This document shows positions 9,452 to 19,183 of a stretch of DNA of 64,000 nt, piece by piece. The DNA comes from JAHEJN01 sp963787285 (GTDB lineage Bacteria > Actinomycetota > Acidimicrobiia > Acidimicrobiales > JAHEJN01). Every line of letters starts with the position of its first letter. The first letter of the stretch is position 1. The notes beneath the pieces are model-generated. The model had not been told where the DNA came from. It saw nothing but the letters and a program-made list of their open reading frames with translations, and searched no databases. A program made the translations under genes and the position numbers. The stretch lies in the NCBI GenBank assembly GCA_963787285.1, contig CAWBCM010000018.1:46154-110153 (forward strand), read 5' to 3'.

Positions 9452-10695
9452 TCAGGCGACGTCGAGGCGACTCGTTCCACCCACCCGAGTTGTCGCTGCG
9501 CGATCTGGCCCGCGAGGTCAGCGCCGGGTTGGCGGCCCGACCCGGTCGAACCGCGCTCACGGCGCTCGGTACGATCGTCGGCGTCGCGGCCCTCGTCGCC
9601 ACCCTCGGCCTGGCCAAGACCGCGGGCAGTCGGATCGTGTCGAGCCTCGACACCCTGAGCGCAACCGAGGTGGTCGTTTCGCCGGCGAACGATCGTCTGT
9701 TCTTCGGAGGAACCGAGCAGACCAGCCCCCTGCCGTGGGACGCGCAGTCGCGCCTGGTTCGTCTCAACGGCGTCGAGGCCGCCGGCACGCTCTCCGATGT
9801 CGACACCGCCGGTCGCGCCACGCGGTCGGTGCCGGTGGTCGATCCCACCGGCACCACCGAGTTCCAGATACCGGTGGTGGCCAGCGACGGCGGCATCTTC
9901 GCCGCCATCGGCGCGTCGATCTCCACCGGTCGGTGGTTCGACCAGTCGCACAACCAACTGGCCAGCTCGGTCGCGGTGCTCGGCCCCGGCGCCGCCGACC
10001 GGCTGTCGATCACACGCGTCGACAACCAACCGGCGATCTTCATCGGCGACCTCCCGGTGGTGGTGATCGGCATCCTCGCCGATGTGGAACGCGAGCCGGC
10101 GGTACTCAACGCCATCGTCGTCCCCGACGGGTTCGCACGGGCCCGACTCGACCTCGAGGCGCCCGCGTCGGTCCACATCGAGACCGATCTCGGCGCCGCT
10201 CAGCTCATCGGCGGCCAGGCTGCGCTCGCGCTGGTTCCGAACAACCCCGACCTGGTGGAGGTGCGGGTTCCGCCCGACCCTCGGGATCTGCGCCGACAGG
10301 TCGGTGAGGACGTGAACGCGTTGTTCCTCATCCTGGGCGGCATGACGTTGCTGGTCGGCGCCATCGGCATCGCCAATGTCACCCTCGTGTCGGTGCTCGA
10401 ACGAACCAGCGAGATCGGGCTGCGTCGTGCGCTCGGAGCCACACGCCGTCACATCGCCGTGCAGTTCCTCACCGAATCGGCCGCGCTCGGGCTGCTCGCC
10501 GGCGTCGTCGGTACGAGCCTCGGCGTCCTCACGGTGGTGGCGGTGGCGGCCCTGCGCGACTGGGAGCCCGTGTTGCAGTCGTGGCTGCCGCCACTCACGC
10601 CGCTGCTGGGCGTGGTGGTCGGCCTGCTCGCCGGCGCCTACCCCGCCGTGCGGGCCGCATCGATCGAACCCGTCGACGCGCTCCGCACGGGTTAG
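9448..10695 (+). CDS. MacB/FtsX-type ABC transporter permease
   Basis: A 415-residue membrane subunit. One helix near residues 25-50 (ALTALGTIVGVAALVATLGL) is followed by a large extracytoplasmic MacB periplasmic-core-like domain (about 60-280), then three helices containing the FtsX/MacB signature: LFLILGGMTLLVGAIGIANV and RTSEIGLRRALGATR. It forms the exporter with the preceding ATPase and fusion protein. A strong inverted repeat, probably a terminator, starts 10 bp after the stop, so the operon likely ends here. Confidence 0.92.
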   Translation: MIRRRRGDSFHPPELSLRDLAREVSAGLAARPGRTALTALGTIVGVAALVATLGLAKTAGSRIVSSLDTLSATEVVVSPANDRLFFGGTEQTSPLPWDAQSRLVRLNGVEAAGTLSDVDTAGRATRSVPVVDPTGTTEFQIPVVASDGGIFAAIGASISTGRWFDQSHNQLASSVAVLGPGAADRLSITRVDNQPAIFIGDLPVVVIGILADVEREPAVLNAIVVPDGFARARLDLEAPASVHIETDLGAAQLIGGQAALALVPNNPDLVEVRVPPDPRDLRRQVGEDVNALFLILGGMTLLVGAIGIANVTLVSVLERTSEIGLRRALGATRRHIAVQFLTESAALGLLAGVVGTSLGVLTVVAVAALRDWEPVLQSWLPPLTPLLGVVVGLLAGAYPAVRAASIEPVDALRTG

Positions 10696-10704
10696 CAGCA
10701 CCGA

Positions 10705-10742
10705 CTGAACCCCGAATTCCTCGGAAGGAAGCCGGGGTTCAG
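10705..10742. terminator. Inverted repeat, likely bidirectional terminator
   Basis: Perfect 10-bp arms, CTGAACCCCG (10705-10714) and CGGGGTTCAG (10733-10742), with an 18-nt loop that itself can pair TTCC with GGAA. It sits between the end of the plus-strand permease gene and the 3' end of the minus-strand tRNA-Leu, where two transcripts converge. There is no long T-run on either side. Confidence 0.6.
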
Positions 10743-10755
10743 TGCGGCATTCTCG

Positions 10756-10842
<87 letters not shown>

Positions 10843-10899
10843 GTGGCCTGGAAATGCTACCGGCCGCCAGTGGGGGGCGCACCCGCCTAACCTTCGGGC

Positions 10900-11556
10900 A
10901 TGGGAATCCGCAACTTCGAGACGCGGCTCGAGCGCATGGTCGAGGGCACCTTCGCCCGCGTGTTCCGCAGCGGGATCAAGCCGGTCGAGATGGCCCGCAA
11001 GCTGGTGCGGGCCATGGACGACAATCGCAGCGTCGGCGTGTCGGGCGAGGCGCTGACCCCCAACCACTTCGACGTCTTCCTCTCGGCCGAGGACTTCGAG
11101 CGGTTCCAGGAGGTCGAGGGGTCGCTGCGCCGCGAATTGGGCGAGGCCGCCCGCGAGCACGCCCGTGACCAGGGCTACCACTTCATGGGTCCCGTCGGGG
11201 TGGAGCTGCACAAGGCCGACGACTATCCCACCGGTTCGTTCCAGCTCACGGCCAACTTCCGCGAAGGCGTCGGCGGCAACGCCGGCTCGTTGGTGCTTCC
11301 CACCGGCGATCGGGTTCCGCTGGCCGATGCCGTCATCCTCATGGGCCGGCTGCCCGACTGCACGATCGTGCTGGCCGATCCCAACGTGAGCCGCCATCAC
11401 GCCGAGGTCCGGCCGACCGCCACCGGGTACCAGCTCGTCGATCTCGGCTCCACCAACGGCACCAAGGTGAACCGGGCCAAGGTGTCACAACACCTGCTCA
11501 CCGACGGCGACCAGATCATGCTCGGGAACACGGTCATCACCTTCGAGGCCAGCTGA
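10900..11556 (+). CDS. fhaA: FhaA-like protein (DUF3662 plus FHA domain)
   Basis: A 218-residue phosphothreonine-binding adaptor. Residues 1-115 match the DUF3662/FhaA-N domain (IRNFETRLERMVEGTFARVF, VEMARKLVRAMDD). Residues about 130-218 are an FHA domain with the diagnostic GRLPDC, SRHHAEV and LGSTNGT motifs. In mycobacteria FhaA links PknB signalling to peptidoglycan synthesis. The protein is shorter than M. tuberculosis FhaA because it lacks the long low-complexity linker. It is the first gene of the operon running to pknB; its stop is 2 bp before the fhaB start. Confidence 0.93.
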   Translation: MGIRNFETRLERMVEGTFARVFRSGIKPVEMARKLVRAMDDNRSVGVSGEALTPNHFDVFLSAEDFERFQEVEGSLRRELGEAAREHARDQGYHFMGPVGVELHKADDYPTGSFQLTANFREGVGGNAGSLVLPTGDRVPLADAVILMGRLPDCTIVLADPNVSRHHAEVRPTATGYQLVDLGSTNGTKVNRAKVSQHLLTDGDQIMLGNTVITFEAS

Positions 11557-11558
11557 GG

Positions 11559-12035
11559 GTGTCCGAACAACTCCTCGCGCTGCTGAAGCTGTGCCTGCTG
11601 GCTCTGCTCTACCTGTTCTTCCTTCGCGTGTTGTGGGCGGTCTGGATCCAGGTGCGAGCGCCGAAGAAGCGGCCCCCGCGCCGTCAGCGGCCCCAGGGAA
11701 AGCGCCGAGGATCGGTTGCGGCGCGGGCCAAACGGGCCACCGGGGCCGTGGTCGGCCGTCTCGTCGTACTCGAACCGGCCGAGCTCGCCGGGCGCGAGTT
11801 CCCCCTCGGGGACGAGCTCACCGTCGGGCGGGCGGCCGGCTGCCAGGTCACCCTCGACGACACCTACGCGTCGCAGATCCACGCGCGGATCTTCCGCCGG
11901 GAAGGCAACTTCATGGTGGAAGACCTGGGGTCGACCAACGGCACCTACCTGAATCGACATCGCGTCAGCGGACCCATGGTCATGCAGACCGGTGACCGAT
12001 TGCAGATCGGTTCGACCGTTCTGGAGCTCACGTGA
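11559..12035 (+). CDS. fhaB: FhaB/FipA-like membrane-anchored FHA protein
   Basis: A 158-residue protein with one N-terminal transmembrane helix (LLALLKLCLLALLYLFFLRVLWAVW), a strongly basic linker (KKRPPRRQRPQGKRRG), then an FHA domain: GRAAGCQ, SQIHARIF and LGSTNGTYLN. This is the FhaB (FipA) layout of actinobacteria, which binds phosphorylated cell-division proteins. The start is GTG at 11559; its stop overlaps the pstP start (GTGA). Confidence 0.93.
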   Translation: MSEQLLALLKLCLLALLYLFFLRVLWAVWIQVRAPKKRPPRRQRPQGKRRGSVAARAKRATGAVVGRLVVLEPAELAGREFPLGDELTVGRAAGCQVTLDDTYASQIHARIFRREGNFMVEDLGSTNGTYLNRHRVSGPMVMQTGDRLQIGSTVLELT

Positions 12036-13294
12036 TCACCTTCCGCTGGGCCGGCGCGTCCGATACCGGTCAGGTCCGTTCGGCCAACCAGGACCGGTGG
12101 CACGCCACGAACGGCTTGTTCGTCGTCGCCGACGGGATGGGCGGCCATCAGGGTGGTGAGGTCGCCTCCGCGGTGGCCATCGAGACGATGCGCGAAGAGG
12201 TGCTCGACGCCGACGGCCGGACGACCACCGAGCGACTGCTCGACGGCGTGCAGGCCGCCAACCGGGCCGTCATCACCCGCTCGCACACCTCGCTCGACCT
12301 CCGAGGCATGGGCACCACGCTGTCCGCCGTGGCGGCCATCGACGGACCCGACGCCGACGAGCAGTGGCTCGCGGTGGCCAACGTGGGTGACTCCCGCGTG
12401 TACCTGTGGGCGGGCGACGAGCTGCGACAGATCACCCGAGATCACAGCCTGGTGGAAGACCTGGTGCGCGACGGCCGCCTCACCGAGGAAGAGGCGGCGG
12501 TGCATCCGCAGCGCAACATCCTGACCCGTGCGCTGGGTGTGAGCGGCGAGATCGACGTGGACTACTGGGAGCTCCCGGCTCGCGACGGCGACCGCCTGCT
12601 GCTGTGCAGCGACGGCTTGTTCAACGAGGTGAGCATCGACCAGATCGCTTCGGTGCTGCGTCGCCTCGGCGACCCCGTTGAGGTTGCCGAGGAGCTGGTG
12701 CGCCTGGCCAATGTCGGTGGCGGCCGGGACAACATCACCGTGGTCGTGGCCGATGTCATCGAGGGTCCGACCGCAGACGACCAGCGCATCATCGGTGCCC
12801 CGCAGGTCCGCCAAGGCCGGTCCGACCTCGCCGGGTTCACCTCCGCCCGCGACGGCGACACCGCCGAACATGCCGTACTCGACGCCGCCGGCATTCCGGC
12901 CCGGCTGCTTGCCTCGGCGACCGAGATCGACGACGACGACATCGACCCCGGTCGTTCCCGAACCCCCATCCGAACCCTCGGCTGGCTGGTATCGCTCGCG
13001 GTGGTCATCACGGTCGTCATCGTCGCCGTCGGCCTGTACTCCCGGTCGAGCTACTTCGTCGGCGTCGACGACGACTCGGTGGTCATCTTCCAAGGCCGAC
13101 CCGGCGGCGTGCTCTGGTTCGACCCGACCGTCGAGCTGGTGACCGAGGTCGACGTCGGCGACCTCACGCCACTCCTGCTGGAGGAAGTGCAGGGCAATCC
13201 CGACTACGCGAGCGTCGAGGGTGCACTCGAGTACGTCGACGGCCTCGCCGGCCGTCTCGCCGAAGCAGCCGTCGAACCCGAACCCGACGAATGA
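12032..13294 (+). CDS. pstP: PP2C-type Ser/Thr phosphatase PstP
   Basis: A 420-residue membrane phosphatase that reverses PknB signalling. The cytoplasmic PP2C domain occupies residues 1-240 with the metal-binding motifs SANQDR, VVADGMGGHQGGEVAS, NVGDSRVYL, LLLCSDGL and GGRDNITVV. One transmembrane helix lies near residues 315-337 (LGWLVSLAVVITVVIVAVGL), followed by a short extracytoplasmic domain of about 80 residues. Length and order match PstP of mycobacteria. It overlaps both neighbours by 4 bp, indicating translational coupling. Confidence 0.95.
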   Translation: MITFRWAGASDTGQVRSANQDRWHATNGLFVVADGMGGHQGGEVASAVAIETMREEVLDADGRTTTERLLDGVQAANRAVITRSHTSLDLRGMGTTLSAVAAIDGPDADEQWLAVANVGDSRVYLWAGDELRQITRDHSLVEDLVRDGRLTEEEAAVHPQRNILTRALGVSGEIDVDYWELPARDGDRLLLCSDGLFNEVSIDQIASVLRRLGDPVEVAEELVRLANVGGGRDNITVVVADVIEGPTADDQRIIGAPQVRQGRSDLAGFTSARDGDTAEHAVLDAAGIPARLLASATEIDDDDIDPGRSRTPIRTLGWLVSLAVVITVVIVAVGLYSRSSYFVGVDDDSVVIFQGRPGGVLWFDPTVELVTEVDVGDLTPLLLEEVQGNPDYASVEGALEYVDGLAGRLAEAAVEPEPDE

Positions 13295-14625
13295 CCAACT
13301 CGCTGCGCAACACCGAGCTCAGCCTGCTGATTCTCGTATCGGTGGTGATCGCCGGTGCCTACGCGCTGGCCAGCCTGGCCACCGACGCCGAGCTTCCCCC
13401 CAACCTGGTGCCCTTCCTCGGGATCATCTTCGGGTTGCTGGTCCTCGCCCACGTGGCGCTGCGCCGACTCGCGCCGCTGGCCGAGCCGCTGCTGTTGCCG
13501 CTGGCCGGTCTGTTGAACGGCCTCGGCTACGTCTTCATCGCCCGACTCGATCGCGACCTCGCCGGACTGCAAGCCGTGTGGACCATGGTCGGTGTCGGGG
13601 CCTTCGTCGCGACCCTGTTGGTCATCCGTAGCGCCCGGGTGCTCGAGCGCTACCGGTACACGTTCATGGTCATCGGCATCGGTCTGCTGGTGTTGCCACT
13701 TGCCCCCGGTCTCGGTCAGACCATCAACGGTGCTCGCATCTGGGTGAGTCTCGGACCGATCAACTTCCAGCCCGGTGAGTTCGCCAAGGTCGCCCTGGCC
13801 ACGTTCTTCGCGGGCTACCTGGTCGACAAACGCGAGCTGTTGGCGATGTCGACCCGACGTCTCGGTCCGTTGCATTTCCCGGAACCGCAACACCTCGGAC
13901 CCGTGCTCCTGGCGTGGGGTGCCTCGGTGATCGTGATGGTGGCCGAGAAGGATCTCGGGTCGTCGCTGCTCTTCTTCGCGTTGTTCGTGTCGATGCTGTG
14001 GATGGCCACCGAGCGTGCCAGCTACCTGCTGGTGAGCGTCGTGTTGTTCTTCAGCGGCGCCACCTTCGCCTGGACGCAGTTCACCCACGTACAGGAACGG
14101 GTCGACACGTGGCTCGATCCGTGGGCCGATCCGACCGACACCGGCTTCCAGGTGATCCAGGCCTCGTTCTCGCTGGCCAACGGCGGACTCACGGGAACCG
14201 GTCCGGGCCTCGGGCGACCCGATGTGATTCCCCTGGCCGAGACCGATTTCATCTTCGCGGCCATCGGCGAGGAGCTCGGCCTGTTCGGGTCGACTGCCAT
14301 CCTCATGACCTTCCTCCTGATGATCGGCGCCGGGTTGCGCATCGCGCTGCGGGCCGATCACCCGTTCGAGAAGCTGCTGGCCGCGGGCATCACCACGCTG
14401 CTCGGGGTGCAGGCGTTCATCATCATCGCCGGGGTCATCCGGCTGCTTCCGCTGACCGGCGTGACGCTTCCCTTCGTGAGCTACGGCGGGTCGTCGTTGC
14501 TGGCCAACTACATCCTGTTGGCGCTGCTGCTTCGCGTCTCCCACGACTCGACGGCTCGTCAACTCGGCGATCGCCCCGGCGGCCGCTCACGCCGCGCGCG
14601 CGCCGAGACGGGGGCCGCGTCGTGA
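13291..14625 (+). CDS. rodA: RodA/FtsW peptidoglycan glycosyltransferase
   Basis: A 444-residue polytopic SEDS protein that polymerises glycan strands from lipid II. It shows the family blocks NGARIWVSLGP with QPGEFAK, EKDLGSSLLFF, AETDFIFAAIGEELGL, and the C-terminal TGVTLPFVSYGGSSLLANY. The cytoplasmic C-terminus is Arg-rich. Placement directly before pbpA, its transpeptidase partner, favours RodA over FtsW. Its TGA overlaps the GTG start of pbpA. Confidence 0.94.
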   Translation: MTNSLRNTELSLLILVSVVIAGAYALASLATDAELPPNLVPFLGIIFGLLVLAHVALRRLAPLAEPLLLPLAGLLNGLGYVFIARLDRDLAGLQAVWTMVGVGAFVATLLVIRSARVLERYRYTFMVIGIGLLVLPLAPGLGQTINGARIWVSLGPINFQPGEFAKVALATFFAGYLVDKRELLAMSTRRLGPLHFPEPQHLGPVLLAWGASVIVMVAEKDLGSSLLFFALFVSMLWMATERASYLLVSVVLFFSGATFAWTQFTHVQERVDTWLDPWADPTDTGFQVIQASFSLANGGLTGTGPGLGRPDVIPLAETDFIFAAIGEELGLFGSTAILMTFLLMIGAGLRIALRADHPFEKLLAAGITTLLGVQAFIIIAGVIRLLPLTGVTLPFVSYGGSSLLANYILLALLLRVSHDSTARQLGDRPGGRSRRARAETGAAS

Positions 14626-16181
14626 ACGATCAGATCCGCAAGGTCGGGCTGGCCCTGGTGGTGTGCTTCGTGGCGCTGTTCGCCCAGCTCAACTGGCTCC
14701 AGCTCTTCGGCGCCGACCGGCTGGAGGCCAACCCCAACAACACGCGGGCGATCATCCGCGACTTCGGTCGAGACCGCGGCATCATCGCCACCGCCGACGG
14801 GGTGATCGTCGCCCGCTCGGTCGAGGTCGAGGGCAACGAGCTCGGCCGCGAACGGCAGTACCCCGAGGGCGACCTGTACGCCCACATCACCGGGGTGCAG
14901 ACGTTCAACTTCGGTGCCACGGGTGTCGAGGCGATCTACAACGACCTGCTGGCCGGTCAGACCGATCAGCAGAAGTACGGTGACCTCGGTGCCCTGCTCG
15001 GCGGGCAGGACCCGACGGGCAACCTGCAACTGACGGTGCGCGACGACGTGCAGCGTGTTGCCCGGGAGGCGCTCGGCGAGCGCAACGGGTCGGTCGTCGC
15101 GCTCGATCCCCGCGACGGGTCGATCATCGCCATGTGGTCGTATCCGTCGTATGACCCGAACCTGGTCAGCACGATCGACCTCGATGCGGCGACGGTGGCG
15201 TGGGAGGCGTTGCGAGCTCAGGATCCGACCGCACCGGACCTGCCCAAGGCCTATCGCCAGACGTTCCCACCCGGTTCGACGTTCAAGGTCGTGACGGCAT
15301 CGGCCGCGTTGGCCTCGGGCGTGGCCACGCCCACCGAGCCGGTTTTTGCGGCGTCGAACGGCTACACACCGCCGCTCACCACGTCGACGATCGCCAACTT
15401 CGGTGGGTCGACCTGCGGTGGCGACCTCGCCCAGGCCCTGCGGGTGTCGTGCAACACGGCCTTCGCCGAGCTCGGTGCCGAGTATCTCGGACCCGAGATC
15501 ATGATCGGTCAGGCCCAGGCTTTCGGTTTCGACGAGGTACCGCCGATCGACCTCACCGCACCCGTCGACTCGAATTTCCCCGTCGATTTCGGTGCGGTGT
15601 TGTCGTCGAGCACCAAGAATCCCGACGTACCCATCGTGGAGAACACTCCGGGGCTGGCCCAGGCCTCGATCGGGCAGAGCGATGTCACGTCCACACCGCT
15701 CCAGATGGCGCTGGTGGCGGCGGCGGTCGCCAACGGTGGGGTGATCATGAAGCCTCACGTGATGGACGAGATCCGCAACCGCGACGGCGAGCTGGTCGAC
15801 GAGTACGAGCCCACGGTCTGGAAGGTCGCGCTCCGTCGTCGCGACGCCGACACGATGCAGCGACTGATGATCGACGTGGCCACGTCGGGCACCGCGACCG
15901 GGCTGCAGATCCCGGGCTTCACCGTCGGCGGCAAGACCGGTACGGCCCAGACCTTCGCCGACACCCAGGACACCCATGCCTGGATCATCGGCTTTGCCGG
16001 CCCTCCGGGGCAGCCGGCCACGATCGCGGTGGCGGTGATGGTCGAGGCCGTGCCCGGACAAGGTCAGATCACCGGCGGCACGGTGGCCGCTCCCATCGCC
16101 CAGCAGGTGATGGCGGCCGCCCTCCAGCCGCTCGAGGGCGTCAGCGCCATCGAAGGCGAGGGCGAAGAACAGGGCGGCTGA
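14622..16181 (+). CDS. pbpA: Class B penicillin-binding protein PbpA
   Basis: A 519-residue transpeptidase that cross-links peptidoglycan with RodA. An N-terminal membrane helix (VGLALVVCFVALFAQLNWLQL) is followed by a short dimerisation domain and the transpeptidase domain. Active-site motifs are STFK near residue 220, SCN near residue 276 and KTGT near residue 437. Size and position match mycobacterial PbpA. The GTG at 14622 overlaps the rodA stop and is preferred because it places the membrane helix at the N-terminus. It ends 58 bp before pknB. Confidence 0.94.
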   Translation: MNDQIRKVGLALVVCFVALFAQLNWLQLFGADRLEANPNNTRAIIRDFGRDRGIIATADGVIVARSVEVEGNELGRERQYPEGDLYAHITGVQTFNFGATGVEAIYNDLLAGQTDQQKYGDLGALLGGQDPTGNLQLTVRDDVQRVAREALGERNGSVVALDPRDGSIIAMWSYPSYDPNLVSTIDLDAATVAWEALRAQDPTAPDLPKAYRQTFPPGSTFKVVTASAALASGVATPTEPVFAASNGYTPPLTTSTIANFGGSTCGGDLAQALRVSCNTAFAELGAEYLGPEIMIGQAQAFGFDEVPPIDLTAPVDSNFPVDFGAVLSSSTKNPDVPIVENTPGLAQASIGQSDVTSTPLQMALVAAAVANGGVIMKPHVMDEIRNRDGELVDEYEPTVWKVALRRRDADTMQRLMIDVATSGTATGLQIPGFTVGGKTGTAQTFADTQDTHAWIIGFAGPPGQPATIAVAVMVEAVPGQGQITGGTVAAPIAQQVMAAALQPLEGVSAIEGEGEEQGG

Positions 16182-16239
16182 GCTCGGGGAATATCCCGGT
16201 GGCACCAGGCGGCACCCCGTGGGCCGTACAATCCCTCCG

Positions 16240-18235
16240 ATGTCCGATCAGGGTCCAACCGTCTTCGGCGGCCGCTACGAGCTGCACCGCCGACTTCGCG
16301 CGCGGTGGCATGTCCGATGTCGTGTTGGCTCGCGATCAGGTCCTCGACCGGCCGGTCGCCGTGAAGGTCATGTTCGCCCAGTTCGCCGCCGATCCGGCCT
16401 TCGTCGAGCGCTTCCGTCGAGAGGCGCAGGCCGCGGCGAACCTCGGCCATCCCAACATCGTCGGGGTGTTCGACTGGGGTCAAGAGGGCAGCACCTACTA
16501 CATCGTCATGGAGTTCATCGACGGTCGCAGCCTGGCCGAGATCCTGCGGGCGGAGGGCCGGCTGCATCCCGATCGGGTGGCCGACATCGGCATCGATGCG
16601 GCGTCGGCGCTCTCGGTGGCCCATCGCGAGGGCATCGTGCACCGCGATCTCAAGGCGGGCAATCTGTTGATCTCCAACGACGGCCAGGTGAAGGTGGCCG
16701 ATTTCGGCATTGCCACCGCGGTCGCCGAGGGCGTGCAGGAGAACCTCACGCAGGCCGGCACGGTGATGGGTACCGCCAGCTACTTCTCGCCCGAGCAGGC
16801 GCAGGGCAAGACGGTCGATCCTCGCAGCGACATCTACTCGCTGGGCGTGGTGCTCTACGAGGCCGTTGCCGGCCGCCCACCGTTCGTCGGCGAGTCGCCC
16901 GTGGCGATCGCCTATCAGCACGTACAGGACAAGCCGCCGTCGTTCGAGGAGCTCGGGGTCACCGCTCCGGTCGCGCTCGAGGCGATCATCATGAAGTGCC
17001 TGGCCAAGGAACCGTCGGCTCGGTATCCCACCGCCGAGGACCTCCGAGCCGATCTGCGCCGGTACCGCGAGGGCGCGCAGTTGGTTCCTCCCGCGGCGCC
17101 GGCTGCCGCCACTCCCGCTCCGATCGTCCTGCCTCCGCCCGACGCCACCATGGCCCAACCGATGACCACCATGGCGCAGGCTCCGATCCATCCCGCGTCG
17201 CCGGCGACAGCCGAACCCGAGTACTACGACGACACCGGGCGGCGCGTCGTCTACGGGATCCTCGGTGGTATCGCGTTGCTCGCGGTCATCGTCGGCGGCG
17301 TGCTCCTGGCCATGAACCTGCTGTCCGACGACCCGGTCGAGGAGGTGCCGGTCCTCGAAGCGATTCCCGACGTGGTGAACATGACCCTCGCCGACGCCAC
17401 CCGCACGCTGCAGCAGCTCGGCTTCGAGGTCGACTTCGTCGAGGAGGCGAACGAGGACATCGCCGAAGGCATCGTCTTCGCCCAGGATCCACCGGCCGGT
17501 GAAGAGCTCGAGGTGGGCGAGACCGTGACGCTCACGGTGAGCACGGGAGCCGAACCCCGCCCGGTGGCGCTCGTGGTCGGCAAGACCCTCGACCAGGCGC
17601 GTGCCGAGCTCGAGCAGCAGGGTTTCGTCGTCGAGGTGCGCGAGATCGAGGACACCGAGGAGGAAGCGGGCACGGTTCTGGCCCAGGACCCCGAGGCCGG
17701 CACCGAGGCCCGGCCCGGCGACACCGTGATCCTCGACGTCGCGCTCGGGCCCGATGAGATCCCCATCCCGAACGTCGAGGGCTTCACCCCCGCCGCCGCC
17801 ACCCAGGCGCTGAACGACGACGGCTTCCGGGTCACCGAGGCCGAAGAGCCCTCCGACACCGTCGCCGCGGGCCTGGTGACACGAACCGATCCACCGGCGG
17901 GTGAAGTGGGCCAGGACGGCGACACGGTCACGATCTACATCTCCACCGGCCTGCCGGTCGTGCAGGTGCCGAACCTGGCCCAGCTCACTCCCGAGGACGC
18001 CGGCGAACAGCTGGCTGCCCTGGGACTCAACGTCCAGTCGGGCGATCTCGAGACCACCGACCCCAACCTCATCGGGCGGGTCGTCGACCAGGACCCGCCA
18101 CCGTTCACCGAGCTCGAGGCGGGCCAGACCGTCACCATCTTCATCGGAGTCGAGCCGCCACCGACGCCCACGCCGGTTCCTCCCACCCCGACGCCGGTTC
18201 CGCCTACTCCCGTGCCACCGACGCCCACCCCCTAG
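16240..18235 (+). CDS. pknB: Ser/Thr protein kinase PknB with four PASTA repeats, frameshifted near the start
   Basis: Membrane receptor kinase that controls wall growth and division. The ATG at 16240 opens with GGRYELHRRL; one extra C at about 16297 then shifts the frame, and the kinase continues as ARGGMSDVVLARD. Visible motifs: VAVKVMF (lysine), HRDLKAGN, DFGIA and SPEQAQG. A membrane helix lies near residues 336-358, followed by four PASTA units starting at IPDVVNMTLADA, VALVVGKTLDQA, IPNVEGFTPAAA and VPNLAQLTPEDA, and a Pro/Thr tail. About 665 residues when the C is removed. The extra base is probably an assembly error. No pknA lies between it and pbpA, unlike in mycobacteria. Confidence 0.93.
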
Positions 18236-18242
18236 GCGCGAC

Positions 18243-18824
18243 TCAGCCGACGGCGCGGCGGAGGAAGTTGCGCAACAGGTCGTGACCCGAGGCGGTGAGG
18301 ATGGACTCGGGGTGGAACTGGACACCCTCGACATCGACGTCGCGGTGGCGCACGCCCATGATGGTGCCGTCGGCGGTGCGGGCCGTGACCTCGAGCACGT
18401 CGGGGACGCTGTCGGGCTCGATCACCAGTGAGTGGTACCGCGTTGCCTCGAGCGGAGAGGGGAGTCCGTCGAACACGCCGACCCCCTCGTGTTCGATGAG
18501 TGAGGTCTTGCCGTGCATCAGGACCGATGCTCGGCCGATGGTGGCGCCGAACACCTGACCGATGCACTGGTGGCCGAGGCAGACACCGAACACCGGTCGC
18601 CGGCCGGCGAAGTACTCGATGAGCTCGTTCGACCTTCCGGCGCCGGCGGGCTCGCCCGGACCCGGACTGATCAGCACACCGGCGGGATCGAGACGGGCCG
18701 CCGAGTCGACGTCGATCTCGTCGTTGCGGAACACGACCGGCTCGGCTCCCAGCTCGCCCAGGTACTGCACCAGGTTGTAGACGAACGAGTCGTAGTTGTC
18801 GATCACGAGGATGCGGGCCGGCAC
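18243..18824 (-). CDS. trpG: Glutamine amidotransferase subunit (anthranilate/aminodeoxychorismate synthase, TrpG/PabA)
   Basis: A 193-residue class I glutamine amidotransferase. It starts with the family opening ILVIDNYDSFVYNLVQYLGELG, has the oxyanion motif SPGPGEP, the catalytic cysteine in GVCLGHQ (Cys82) and the His/Glu pair in VQFHPESIL. It supplies ammonia to a chorismate-using synthase for tryptophan or folate. The same gene sits next to pknB in mycobacteria, convergent as here. TrpG and PabA cannot be told apart from sequence alone, and the partner subunit is not in the window. Confidence 0.92.
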   Translation of the reverse strand: MPARILVIDNYDSFVYNLVQYLGELGAEPVVFRNDEIDVDSAARLDPAGVLISPGPGEPAGAGRSNELIEYFAGRRPVFGVCLGHQCIGQVFGATIGRASVLMHGKTSLIEHEGVGVFDGLPSPLEATRYHSLVIEPDSVPDVLEVTARTADGTIMGVRHRDVDVEGVQFHPESILTASGHDLLRNFLRRAVG

Positions 18825-18880
18825 CGTGGTGAGGCTAGCGACACGTCACCACCGGGCGCGGAAGGTATCGTGTGCAGGCC

Positions 18881-19159
18881 ATGGGGAAGCCACCGAAGAA
18901 GCGCGTCGAGGGCGGTCGGGTGACCGCCAAGGGCACTCAGCCCCAGAGCACCCGGTACACGCCGCCGGGCGTCTACTCCCAGCAGAAGGTCAGCGCCCCT
19001 TGGGTGCCGGTGATCATGTTCGGGCTGCTCATCATCGGCGTCCTGATCATCCTGGCCAACTACGTCGGCTGGGTCCCCGGCGACACGAGCAACTGGTACC
19101 TGCTGCTCGGTCTCGGTTTCGTCCTCGGCGGCATCATCACCGCCACTCAGTTCCACTGA
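18881..19159 (+). CDS. crgA: Cell division protein CrgA
   Basis: A 92-residue membrane protein, typical CrgA length. It has a basic cytoplasmic N-terminus (GKPPKKRVEGGRV), then two transmembrane helices: PVIMFGLLIIGVLIILANYV and a second, YLLLGLGFVLGGIITATQF. In Streptomyces and mycobacteria CrgA coordinates FtsZ-ring maturation with septal PBPs. The ATG at 18881 is preferred over the GTG three codons upstream. Its position near trpG and pknB is conserved across actinobacteria. Confidence 0.93.
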   Translation: MGKPPKKRVEGGRVTAKGTQPQSTRYTPPGVYSQQKVSAPWVPVIMFGLLIIGVLIILANYVGWVPGDTSNWYLLLGLGFVLGGIITATQFH

Positions 19160-19183
19160 GACCGCGCCGACCAACTCACATCG

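Noticed and set aside
13204..14562. Antisense frame of 452 codons rich in His, Gln and Asp
   Set aside because: It lies opposite rodA, whose transmembrane and SEDS motifs are clear.
16240..16300. Programmed frameshift in pknB
   Set aside because: No slippery heptamer or downstream structure is evident, and the same kind of +1 error appears in unrelated genes.
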